This document shows, piece by piece, positions 19,027 through 26,515 of a DNA stretch of 64,000 bases. The stretch is taken from NCBI RefSeq assembly GCF_016862675.1, contig NZ_BONK01000003.1, positions 62,001 to 126,000 of the forward strand, in the 5' to 3' direction. The DNA is from Cellulomonas chitinilytica (GTDB lineage Bacteria; Actinomycetota; Actinomycetes; Actinomycetales; Cellulomonadaceae). A model generated the notes under the pieces. The model was not told the DNA's origin and did not search any database. It saw only the letters and a program-made list of their open reading frames with translations. The number at the start of each line of letters is the position of its first letter. Within the stretch, counting starts at the first letter, position 1. The translations under genes and the position numbers were made by a program.

Positions 19027-20631
19027 TCAGGCCGGCGCGGGGACGGCCCGACCCGCCGCGAGGTCGAGCGTGGCCCGGGGGAACACCTCGAGCGTCACGG
19101 CGGCGTCCGGCCCGAGCATCCGGCGGGTCACGGCGGGCAACGGCACGACGCCCTTCCAGTGGCCCCGCTCGTCCGCCACGTCCCGCACCGGCTCGTCCAC
19201 ACCGGGCCGGGGCTCCCAGTCCCGGATCGCCGTGGTGATCGCCGAGTTCCACGTCGCCCACGTCGTCCGGTGCCCGTCGACCTCGCCGATGTCGACCACG
19301 AGGGCGTCCGTCCACTCCGGTGCGTTCTCCACGTGGTCGAAGAACGACAGCAGGCCGTTCCGGTCCCGCAACGACACCAGGCGCAGCCCCAGCACGTGCC
19401 GCAGGGTCGGCACCTTCGCGCCCGTCGCGTCGGTCGGTCGCGCCGCCGCGGACGACAGGAAGGTCCGCACGAGGGGGACGGGCTTCGCGGTCTGGTCGGC
19501 ATCGTTCTGCCACTCGATCTGGACCGGGCACAGGTGCGCCGCCGACTGCTCGTGCAGGACCACCGGCAGCGTGCGGATCGACATGGACACCTCGAGCTGC
19601 CACGTGATGTCGTCGCCGCGCGTCCCCGGCAGCTCCACACCCGTGAGGTTCGCCACGACCTCCAGGTCGCCGAACAGGAACCGTTGCAGGTTCTGGTAGC
19701 CCTCCTCGGAGTTGACGATCCCGAACGGGCCGGAGTGGCTGCGGTGCACGAGAGCCCGGGCCGCACCCCGCACCGCCGCGTTGTCGATCTGGACCAGGCC
19801 GTCGCTGCGCTCGCCGACGAGCCTCTTCGGGATCCCCATGCCGACGGCGTAGTCGTCGGCGTTCGTCCCGACCAGGCAGAACAGCCGGTCGATGGGGAAG
19901 CCGTCGTCCGGCATCCGCGTCGCGTCGAACGGCTCGTCCGCGGGGGCTCTCGGCGCCGACCTCGGCGTGAGGTACTCGCGCATCCGCTCCGGGCCGAAGA
20001 TGTCGGCGCCATTGAAGCCGGTGAGGTCACGCAGCTTCTCGAGCAGCCCGAAGCCGTGCGCGAACTCGATCCCGCCGTGCGGCGTGGCGTACGTGAACAC
20101 CCGGTCGACGAGACCGGTCGCGGCGTCCGGCGCGTGCCCGAGGAACTCGTCGTCGGGCGCGGACCGCTGCAGCATCGAGCGGACCACGAGCCCGCCCATC
20201 GAGTGCGCGACGAGGAACACGCGCGGCGCACCGGTCTTCACCAGGACGAGGCGCACGAGCGTCAGCAGGTCGTCCGCGGCGTCCTCGATGCTGAAGCTGT
20301 TCGGGTCCTTCGTGATCCGCGACGCGTACTCGTCGTAGAACCGGTGCACCCAGATGCTCGCCGCGGGCACCGTCCCGTCCGGCTGGCCCTTCAGGTACAG
20401 CTCCTGGTTGCCCTTCACGAGCAGGTCGTAGCCGTGGTCCGTCATGAGCCGGAGCAGCGGGCTCTCGAACTGGTGGAACCGCGGGCGGTTCTCACCGTCG
20501 ACGCGCACCTGCACCGCGCCCTCGTTGAAGCCGTAGAACGGGTCGTTGACCGCGGTGTTGATCCCCGACGCACCGCCGGCGTACCCGCGGACGTAGATGA
20601 CAGGAAGCTTGCCGTCGTTGGCGTAAGGCAT
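19027..20631 (-). CDS. Alpha/beta-hydrolase, lipase-like
   Basis: 534-aa hydrolase without a signal peptide. The N-terminal strand LPVIYVRGYAGG carries an oxyanion-hole-type motif, and the nucleophile elbow is VFLVAHSMGGLVVRSM with Ser144. Candidate acid and base residues are in the region around FATYATPHGG and the VHRSHSGPF stretch. A C-terminal region of about 200 residues, beginning near NLTGVELPG, is beta-rich and looks like an added binding domain. Substrate may be a triglyceride, wax ester or small ester; not resolvable. GAGGAG lies upstream of ATG 20631. It follows a strong terminator, so it needs its own promoter or read-through. Confidence 0.82.
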   Translation of the reverse strand: MPYANDGKLPVIYVRGYAGGASGINTAVNDPFYGFNEGAVQVRVDGENRPRFHQFESPLLRLMTDHGYDLLVKGNQELYLKGQPDGTVPAASIWVHRFYDEYASRITKDPNSFSIEDAADDLLTLVRLVLVKTGAPRVFLVAHSMGGLVVRSMLQRSAPDDEFLGHAPDAATGLVDRVFTYATPHGGIEFAHGFGLLEKLRDLTGFNGADIFGPERMREYLTPRSAPRAPADEPFDATRMPDDGFPIDRLFCLVGTNADDYAVGMGIPKRLVGERSDGLVQIDNAAVRGAARALVHRSHSGPFGIVNSEEGYQNLQRFLFGDLEVVANLTGVELPGTRGDDITWQLEVSMSIRTLPVVLHEQSAAHLCPVQIEWQNDADQTAKPVPLVRTFLSSAAARPTDATGAKVPTLRHVLGLRLVSLRDRNGLLSFFDHVENAPEWTDALVVDIGEVDGHRTTWATWNSAITTAIRDWEPRPGVDEPVRDVADERGHWKGVVPLPAVTRRMLGPDAAVTLEVFPRATLDLAAGRAVPAPA

Positions 20632-20660
20632 CGGTGGCTCCTCGTTGAGTGGCGACGCAC

Positions 20661-20692
20661 GCAGGTAGCGCGTCGGGCGACGCGCTACCTGC
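20661..20692 (-). terminator. Strong perfect hairpin after the universal stress gene
   Basis: GCAGGTAGCGCGTC (20661-20674) and GACGCGCTACCTGC (20679-20692) form a perfect 14-bp stem with a four-base GGGC loop, 30 bases past the stress-protein stop on the minus strand. Confidence 0.85.
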
Positions 20693-20721
20693 GAGGAGCC
20701 CCGGACGAGCGTCCGGATACG

Positions 20722-21606
20722 TCAGGACGCGGCGCGCTCCGTCCCGTCCCGCAGCACCACCACGCTGCACGAGGCGTCCGCGGCGACCTCGCGGCTCACG
20801 GACCCGAGGAGCATCCCCCGGAACACGCCGAGGCCACGTGACCCCACGACCACGAGCTGCGCCTCGTGCGACTCCGCCAGGAGCGTCGGCACCGGGTCGT
20901 CCTCGCACAGCACGAGCTCGACGGCCAGGCCGGGGCGCGACGCGACGAGCTCCTCGGCGAGCCGCCACGCCGCGGCCTGCGCCGGGTCCTCCCGGTCCCG
21001 CAGGTCGGTCGCCGGTCGGCCGCCCGCACGGAACGGCCCACGCGGGTGCCGGGCGTGCACGAGGCGCAGCACCGCGCCCCGGCTGCGCGCCTCGCGGGCG
21101 GCGACGTGGGCGGCGTCGAACGACGCCGCGGAGCCGTCCACGCCCACGACGACGGGCAGCGCGTCGTCGCCCGGGCCCGGCGTGCGCGCGACGAGCACAG
21201 GACACCGCGCATGCGTCACCAGGTGGTCCCCGACGGGCCCGATGCCGGTGCGCCCGTGGACGCCGCGGGCACCGACCACGAGGACGCACGCCTCGTCGGT
21301 GAGCTCCTGCAGCGCCGGCACGGCTGGACCGTGCAGCACCCGGGCGTCGACGGCGAGGTCCGGGTGGTTGGCCCGCACCTTGTCGCGCAGCTCACGCACG
21401 GCGGTCACCGCCTCGGCCTCGAGGAGCTCGGCGTCGAGCACGACCGGGTACCAGCCCCACCGCGTGGCCTCCCGCGGGTCCCGGTACGCATGGGCGAGGA
21501 CCAGCGCCGCGCCGCGGGAGCGGGCCACGTCCACGCCCCAGGCGATCGTCTGCCCGCTGTGCTCCGAGCCGTCGATCGCGACGACCACAGGTCCGTCCGT
21601 GTGCAT
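20722..21606 (-). CDS. Tandem-domain universal stress protein
   Basis: 294-aa cytosolic UspA-type protein with two Usp domains. Domain 1 opens with VVVAIDGSEHSGQTIAWG and ends with the ATP-binding GARGVHGRTGIGPVGDHL. Domain 2 has VVVGVDGSAASFDAA and GSRGLGVFRGMLLGSVS. Both keep the G-2x-G-9x-G(S/T)-type loop, so ATP binding is expected. Tandem Usp proteins in actinobacteria are often dormancy- or hypoxia-induced; no binding site for such a regulator is evident to me. Start ATG 21606. The upstream region to 21828 shows no gene. Confidence 0.93.
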   Translation of the reverse strand: MHTDGPVVVAIDGSEHSGQTIAWGVDVARSRGAALVLAHAYRDPREATRWGWYPVVLDAELLEAEAVTAVRELRDKVRANHPDLAVDARVLHGPAVPALQELTDEACVLVVGARGVHGRTGIGPVGDHLVTHARCPVLVARTPGPGDDALPVVVGVDGSAASFDAAHVAAREARSRGAVLRLVHARHPRGPFRAGGRPATDLRDREDPAQAAAWRLAEELVASRPGLAVELVLCEDDPVPTLLAESHEAQLVVVGSRGLGVFRGMLLGSVSREVAADASCSVVVLRDGTERAAS

Positions 21607-21828
21607 GTCGGCCTCCTCGCCTTACGCCGTTCGGGTGAACCCAGCCAACACGTGTCGGATAGCCGACAGTCGGGGCGAAGGTCCCGGCGGCCGGGTGACA
21701 TTCGCGGTCCGCGGCGGCTCTCCCCGGCAGGCAGACGAACAACGGCCGCGCGGGCGGGCCGGAGGACCCGCACCGCGCGGCCGCCGGGGCGACGTCCAGC
21801 CCGTCGCCCCCTGGTCACGCCGCAGCCG

Positions 21829-22422
21829 TCAGCCGCGTGACCTGCCGGTGGGACCCTGCCCGCGCTCCGGAGCTCCGCCCGGTGCACGGTCCCCCCCAGG
21901 GCCCCATCGCCCGGCGTCCCGCCACGAGTGCCCGGACCGGTCGGGGTCGCCGTCCCGGGCGCCCGGGTCCTTGCTCGGGTCCTTGCTCGGGTCCTTGCTC
22001 GGGTCCTTGCTCGGGTCCTTGCTCGGGTCCTTGCTGTGATCGGCGCACGGGTCGGTGGGCGTCGGCGTCGGCGTCGGCGTGGGGGTCGGTGCCGACGTCG
22101 GGTCCGGAACCGGCTTGGGCGTGCGGGTCGGCGTCGGGGCCGGCGCAGGCGTCGCCGTGGCCGTGGCCGTGGGGGTCACGATCGGCGTCGGCGTGGGCGT
22201 CGGCCGCGGGTGGGTGGTCGGTGTCGGCGTCGGCGTCGGCGCGACGGTGGGAGTCGCCGTCGGGGTCACCAGTGGCGGCGCCGGCGCCGCCCCGTCGACG
22301 CGGTGCGCCAGCGCCGGCGCGGCGCCGACCAGCCCGACCGCCAGGACGACACCCGTCACCTTGACGGGGATGCTCGCCGCGCCCAGCTTCGCCAGCACGG
22401 TTGCGAGGGTCGTGGTGCTCAC
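21829..22422 (-). CDS. Pro/Thr-rich repeat protein with SKDP tail repeats
   Basis: 197-aa protein of unknown function. A hydrophobic N-terminus ([36 protein letters not shown]) looks like a signal or TM segment. It is followed by a long Pro-Thr stalk rich in TPTPTP, then six exact SKDP tetrapeptides and a charged tail. Start GTG 22422 is supported by GGAGG five bases before it; an open frame to 22500 lacks this. It lies 164 bases downstream of the putative anti-sigma gene on the same strand, and its hydrophobic segment resembles that protein's TM region. It may be an envelope component of that sigma operon. Confidence 0.65.
   Translation of the reverse strand: MSTTTLATVLAKLGAASIPVKVTGVVLAVGLVGAAPALAHRVDGAAPAPPLVTPTATPTVAPTPTPTPTTHPRPTPTPTPIVTPTATATATPAPAPTPTRTPKPVPDPTSAPTPTPTPTPTPTDPCADHSKDPSKDPSKDPSKDPSKDPSKDPGARDGDPDRSGHSWRDAGRWGPGGDRAPGGAPERGQGPTGRSRG
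21964..22035 (-). repeat. Six exact 12-bp tandem repeats
   Basis: The unit CGGGTCCTTGCT (plus strand) is repeated six times without a mismatch, encoding six SKDP units in frame. The copy number could change by slippage without a frameshift. Confidence 0.95.
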
Positions 22423-22586
22423 GTTCACCTCCAGGAGGGTCGCGGTCCCGTGACCACCCCGTCGGGGCGCGGGCCGCGGCACACACCGGAGACATCGCAC
22501 CCGCCGCGCTCAGGGGTACGGGTCGTGGCGAGACGAACGTCGACGGGTCGCGACGTGAGCGTCTCGCGACGCCGGACCCGGCCGGG

Positions 22587-24005
22587 TCAGGGACGTCCGT
22601 CGCCGCCCGGGCCTTGGCCGCCCCGGTCGGACCCGCCCCCCGCGTCCGCGCCACCTGCGCCGGCGCCGCCCGCATCGCGCCCCGCGGCACCTGCGCCACC
22701 GGCACCGCCGCCGACGGGCGTGCCGTCCGCCGACCCGGCGGCCCCGCCGCCACCCCGCTGGCCCGTCGACGCCCCAGCCGCGCCCTGCCCAGCCGCGCCC
22801 TGCCCGCCCGCGTCCTGCCCATCCGCGCCCGTACCCTGCCCGCCCGCACTCTGCCCGGACCCGCTCTGCCCGGTCCCGCCCGACCCACCTGCGCCTCCGG
22901 CCGCGCCGCCCCGACGGGCGGCTGCGCCGCCGCCAGCCGCCGCCCCGCCATCACGCTGCCCCGCGGTGGCCCCGCCGGTGCCGCCGGGCGTCGCGCCGGG
23001 TCGCACGGGCATGCCGCCGCTGTGGCGCGGATCGATCCCGATCTGCGTGCCCTCGGTCCTGGTCCCGTCGACCGGCGTCCCGTCGGTCCGCGTCTCGCCG
23101 GTCCACGTCCCGTAGTTCCACGTCCCGTCGGTCCACGTCCCGTCCGTCCACCTCCCGTCGGTCGTCGTCCCGCTCGTCCACGTCCCGAAGCGGTCGCCGC
23201 CGCCGTACGCGCCGCTGAGTCCGCCCGTCCAGCGATCCCGGTAGCGGTCCGTGCCGTCCGACCAGGCGTCCGTGCGCCAGGCCGAGCGGTCCGACGCGCC
23301 CGTGCCCGCGTCCCGCCACGCCTCGGGTGCGCCGGCGTGCCACCACGTCACGCCGCGGACGCCGTCCGTCCCCGGGCCCTCGCCGGACCAGGGCCGTCCG
23401 GGGGAGCCGTCGGCGGTGCCGCTGTCGGGCCGGCCGGCCGGCCGGCCGTTCCCGTCGCACGTGCCGCACCCGTCGGGGGTCGCGGGCGTGGTGTCCGTGA
23501 CGGCATGCCACTCGTCGAGGACCACCCCGAGCACGGCACGCGCGGGGGCCCGCACGACGTCGGGCACCCCGGGGACGGTCGCGGCACCGACGATCCCGAC
23601 CGCGGCGGCCCCGGTGACGATCACGACCTTGAGCGCCACGCTCGTGCCCACGACGGCCGCCGCACGGCGCAGTAAACCGACCCTGCGGCGGGCGGCGAGC
23701 TCGTCGACGACGGCACCGCGCTCGTCGGCACCGGCAGGCCCCCCGTCGACGCCGGGGGCGGCGCTCGGGGCGACCGGTCCCGCGGCGATCACGTCCTCGT
23801 CGGCCCGCGCGGCCGTGGCCGGCACCAGGCCGCCGGCGAACAGGGCGCGGAGCCGGTCGTCCGGCGCGGGCGGCTCGCAGTCCGCGGTGGCGCGCAGCGC
23901 GGCCACGAAGGCGGTCAGCTCGGGCTCGCCCGGGACCGCCTCCCCGGCCAGCAGCCGGTCGTCGGGGATGCCGCGCACGTCTTCGTCATCGTCGGAACGG
24001 GTCAC
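22587..24005 (-). CDS. Single-pass membrane protein coupled to ECF sigma (putative anti-sigma)
   Basis: 472-aa protein whose ATG overlaps the stop of an ECF sigma gene (ATGA), the usual position of an anti-sigma factor. The N-terminal ~125 residues are charged and cytosolic, with RLRALFAGGLVP but no HC2 zinc motif. A TM segment lies at about 130-155 (TSVALKVVIVTGAAAVGIVG). The outer part has DGCGTCDGNG, a Trp/Arg/Gly-rich region, nine pentads of the form WTDGT, and a 150-residue Gly/Ala/Gln-rich tail. The membrane topology and coupling support sigma control; the outer low-complexity region is unusual and might touch cell wall or polysaccharide. Confidence 0.75.
   Translation of the reverse strand: MTRSDDDEDVRGIPDDRLLAGEAVPGEPELTAFVAALRATADCEPPAPDDRLRALFAGGLVPATAARADEDVIAAGPVAPSAAPGVDGGPAGADERGAVVDELAARRRVGLLRRAAAVVGTSVALKVVIVTGAAAVGIVGAATVPGVPDVVRAPARAVLGVVLDEWHAVTDTTPATPDGCGTCDGNGRPAGRPDSGTADGSPGRPWSGEGPGTDGVRGVTWWHAGAPEAWRDAGTGASDRSAWRTDAWSDGTDRYRDRWTGGLSGAYGGGDRFGTWTSGTTTDGRWTDGTWTDGTWNYGTWTGETRTDGTPVDGTRTEGTQIGIDPRHSGGMPVRPGATPGGTGGATAGQRDGGAAAGGGAAARRGGAAGGAGGSGGTGQSGSGQSAGGQGTGADGQDAGGQGAAGQGAAGASTGQRGGGGAAGSADGTPVGGGAGGAGAAGRDAGGAGAGGADAGGGSDRGGQGPGGDGRP
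23046..23180 (-). repeat. Nine imperfect 15-bp repeats encoding (W/R)TDGT pentads
   Basis: The frame reads as nine consecutive five-residue units (WTSGT, TTDGR, WTDGT twice, WNYGT, WTGET, RTDGT, PVDGT, RTEGT). The plus-strand DNA core GTCCCGTCGGTCCAC recurs. Drift between units shows they are older than the 12-bp array nearby. Confidence 0.85.
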
Positions 24006-24547
24006 AGGGGCACGCCCTCACGGGAGATGATCCGGCGGACCGCGGCCAGCCCGCGGCGCTGGAGCGCCTTGACCGCGCCGACGGGCTTGCCGAGCACGGC
24101 GGCGGTCTGCTCGACGGTGAGGTCGGCGACGACCCGCAGGCTGAGCACGTCACGCTGGTCGTCGGTGAGCCGTGCGAGGAGCGCCACGACCCCCTCGGTC
24201 GCGAGCAGGGCGAGCGCGTCGTCCTCGGCGCTCCCGCACGCGGGCGGGTCGGGGTCGGCGACGAGCTCGGTCGCGACGGTGCGTGCGCGTCGTCGCCACG
24301 CGTCGACGACCCGGCGGTGCGCGATGGTGAACACCCACGACCGGAAGTGGGCCTGGTCCCCCCTGAACCGCGGCAGACCCGTGAACACGGCCAGGAAGAC
24401 CTCGTTCGTCAGGTCCTCGACGTCCGGCGCACCGCGGGCCCGCAGGTACGCGGCGACCGGTCGCACGAGGTCGTGGTACAGGCTCTCGAAGGCCTCGCCG
24501 TGCCCTGTGCGGGCGGCGGCGAGGACGTCGTCGAACCTGTCCAGCAC
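24002..24547 (-). CDS. ECF RNA polymerase sigma factor
   Basis: 181-aa ECF sigma factor. Region 2 (about 10-85): AFESLYHDLVRPVAAYLRARG, DVEDLTNEVFLAVF, SWVFTIAHRRVVDAWRRRAR. Region 4 (about 120-172): LLARLTDDQRDVLSLRVVADLTVEQTAAVLGKPVGAVKALQRRG. Start GTG 24547. About 70 bases upstream the minus strand has TAGCGT (24623-24618), more like a housekeeping -10 than an ECF element. It is translationally coupled to the repeat-rich membrane protein. The 24548-24728 gap holds nothing else that I can recognise. Confidence 0.92.
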   Translation of the reverse strand: MLDRFDDVLAAARTGHGEAFESLYHDLVRPVAAYLRARGAPDVEDLTNEVFLAVFTGLPRFRGDQAHFRSWVFTIAHRRVVDAWRRRARTVATELVADPDPPACGSAEDDALALLATEGVVALLARLTDDQRDVLSLRVVADLTVEQTAAVLGKPVGAVKALQRRGLAAVRRIISREGVPL

Positions 24548-24728
24548 CCGTCAGGGGGTGCGGAGGGTCGGACCCATGCGCAGCGCCCCCCGTCGTCGTC
24601 GGCCCGGTCAGCCGATCACGCTAGTCGCGGCCTCGAGGACCGGCCACCGCACTCGCCCCCGCGCACGCCACGCACGAGCGAGCACGGGCGGACGGCTCGC
24701 AACCCGGCCGCCGCGGTGGCGTGCGGGC

Positions 24729-25079
24729 TCAGTGGATCAGCGACCGCCAGTCGTCCGGCACCCTGTCGCGGGGAGCGGGCGACCCCTGCTCGACCGGCCG
24801 GTGCTGCGGGTCCGCGAGCGCGGGCCCGTCCGCGTACTCGTCGGCCGCGTAGTCCCACCACCAGTCCTCGCCGGGCTCGAACGTCCGCATCAGGGGATGG
24901 CCGGTCTCCCGCCAGTGCGCCGTCGCGTGCTGCGCGGGGGAGGTATCGCAGCACCCGACGTGCCCGCACGCGGCGCACCGCCGCAGGTGCACCCACCAGC
25001 CACCGGCGTCGTCGCACTCGGCACAGCCGGTGCCGCTCGGCGGTACTGCATGGTCGACGGTCCCGTTCGAGGTCGTCAT
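24729..25079 (-). CDS. UBP-type zinc-finger protein
   Basis: 116-aa cytosolic protein built around a ubiquitin-protease-type (ZnF-UBP) finger: GCAECDDAGG, LRRCAACGHVGCCD, HATAHWRETGHPLMRTFEPG. This matches the CxxC, CxxCGxxxC, HxxxHxxxTxH pattern. Where eukaryotic fingers end in WCYxCDEY, this one has WWWDYAADEY, so the last cysteine pair is lost and one zinc site is probably absent. Bacteria generally lack ubiquitin, so the ligand is unknown; protein C-termini or a redox role are guesses. Last gene of a four-gene operon; its ATG overlaps the kinase stop by 4 bp. Confidence 0.88.
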   Translation of the reverse strand: MTTSNGTVDHAVPPSGTGCAECDDAGGWWVHLRRCAACGHVGCCDTSPAQHATAHWRETGHPLMRTFEPGEDWWWDYAADEYADGPALADPQHRPVEQGSPAPRDRVPDDWRSLIH

Positions 25080-26515
25080 GCGGTCGGTCCTTCCGTGAGG
25101 GAACGGGGGAGACGCACGCGGAACCGGGTGTCACCCGGCACCGACGTGACGGACAGGTCGCCGTGGTGCTTGCCCACGACGATGCGCCAGGAGATGTCGA
25201 GGCCGAGCCCGGTGCCGGACCCGACGGGCTTGGTGGTGAAGAAGGGTTCGAAGACCCGGCCGACGATCTCGGGCGGGATGCCCGGCCCGGTGTCGGCGAC
25301 CTCGACCTCGACCCAGTCGTCGACCGTGCGGGTGGTGAGGGTCAGGGTGCCGTGGCCGTCCATGGCCTGCGCGGCGTTGTCGATGAGGTTCGTCCAGACC
25401 TGGTTGAGCTCGGCGGCGTACACGGGGATCTTCGGCAGCGCGAGGTCGTAGTGCCGCACGACGGTGATGCCGGGGCCCATGCGCTGCTCGAGCATCGTGA
25501 CCGTGGAGTCGAGGAGCTCGTGCACGTCGGCGACCTGGTCGGGGGCGCGCCCGATCTGCGAGTACTGCTTGGCGGCGCCGACGAGCGCGGAGATCCGGCT
25601 GGTGGCGTCCTCGACCTCGTTCATGAGCTGCTCGGTCTCGAGGGTGTACGCGAGCCACCGCACCGCGCCCTCGAGGACCTCGGGTCCGACGAGCTGGGCG
25701 ACGTGCTCGAGCCACTCGGTGCCGAGCCCGGCGGCGACGAACACCGGGGCGATCTCCCAGCCGGCCGTGAGGTCGTGGTCGTCCATCCAGTCGGCGAGCT
25801 GGTCCTCCCGGTCGGAGATCTCCAGCGGCGTCAGCGCGGCGTCGCCGCGCCCGGCGGCGAGGGTGTCGACGGCCTTCTCCTGCAGGGCGATGAGGGTCGC
25901 GAGGGTCTCCCGGTCGTACGGTCCGGCGGCGACGAGGGCGAGCTTGTGCCGCATCCCGGCGACGCGCTGCCGCAGGGTCGCGGTGGCGCGGCCGGCGGCC
26001 GCGGCGGGGTTGTTGAGCTCGTGGGTGAGCCCGGCGGACAGCGACCCGAGGGCGAGGAGCCGTTCGCGCTGGCCGATCGCCTGCTGGGCCTTGCTCTGGC
26101 CGAAGAACAGCCCTTCGAGCAGGTGGACGGCCATCGGGAACCAGTCGTGCATGAGGGCGGCGAAGTCACCCGCGGCGAGCACGTAGAACCGGGACGGCTC
26201 CAGCACCCGCAGCGACTGGGTGTACGTCTGCACCCGTTCGCCCAGGTAGGAGGCCCACGCGCCGGCGTACACGCCGCGCTGCGTCGTCCGGCTCACCTCG
26301 ACGTCGTCCTCGCCGACGCGCCGGTACAGCGCCACGCCGCCGTCCATGAGCACGTAGAACGACGTCGCGTCGTCGCCCTCGCGGTACAGCATCCCCGGCC
26401 CGACGAGCTCGATGTGGCCGTGCTCGCAGAGCCACGTGAGCTGGTCGTCGGTGAGCTTCTCGAACAGGAACAGGGTGCGCAGCTCGTCGATGTCGCACGG
26501 CAGGAAGGTGGTCAC
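25076..26515 (-). CDS. Soluble histidine kinase with cyclic-nucleotide-binding-type sensor domain
   Basis: 479-aa cytosolic kinase. Residues about 8-125 form a cNMP-binding/Crp-like beta barrel (FLFEKLTDDQLTWLCEHG, LYREGDDATSFYVLMDGGVALY). Residues about 150-300 carry the dimerisation domain with LSAGLTHELNNPAAAA; His165 is the phospho-acceptor. The ATPase domain has NQVWTNLIDNAAQAMDG (N box), VADTGPGIPPEIVGRVFEPFFTTK and GSGTGLGLDIS (G boxes). The sensor lacks a clear RxA phosphate clamp, so the ligand may not be cAMP. It starts at GTG 26515 inside the stop of the receiver-flavoprotein gene, its likely phosphorylation partner. Confidence 0.92.
   Translation of the reverse strand: MTTFLPCDIDELRTLFLFEKLTDDQLTWLCEHGHIELVGPGMLYREGDDATSFYVLMDGGVALYRRVGEDDVEVSRTTQRGVYAGAWASYLGERVQTYTQSLRVLEPSRFYVLAAGDFAALMHDWFPMAVHLLEGLFFGQSKAQQAIGQRERLLALGSLSAGLTHELNNPAAAAGRATATLRQRVAGMRHKLALVAAGPYDRETLATLIALQEKAVDTLAAGRGDAALTPLEISDREDQLADWMDDHDLTAGWEIAPVFVAAGLGTEWLEHVAQLVGPEVLEGAVRWLAYTLETEQLMNEVEDATSRISALVGAAKQYSQIGRAPDQVADVHELLDSTVTMLEQRMGPGITVVRHYDLALPKIPVYAAELNQVWTNLIDNAAQAMDGHGTLTLTTRTVDDWVEVEVADTGPGIPPEIVGRVFEPFFTTKPVGSGTGLGLDISWRIVVGKHHGDLSVTSVPGDTRFRVRLPRSLTEGPTA

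Noticed and set aside
18322..20841. An 839-codon plus-strand frame spanning the anti-sigma and lipase genes
   Set aside because: It crosses two unrelated genes in opposite orientations, a sign of chance openness at high GC.
21964..22035. Tandem repeat array considered as a CRISPR
   Set aside because: The 12-bp units are contiguous without spacers and encode SKDP in frame.
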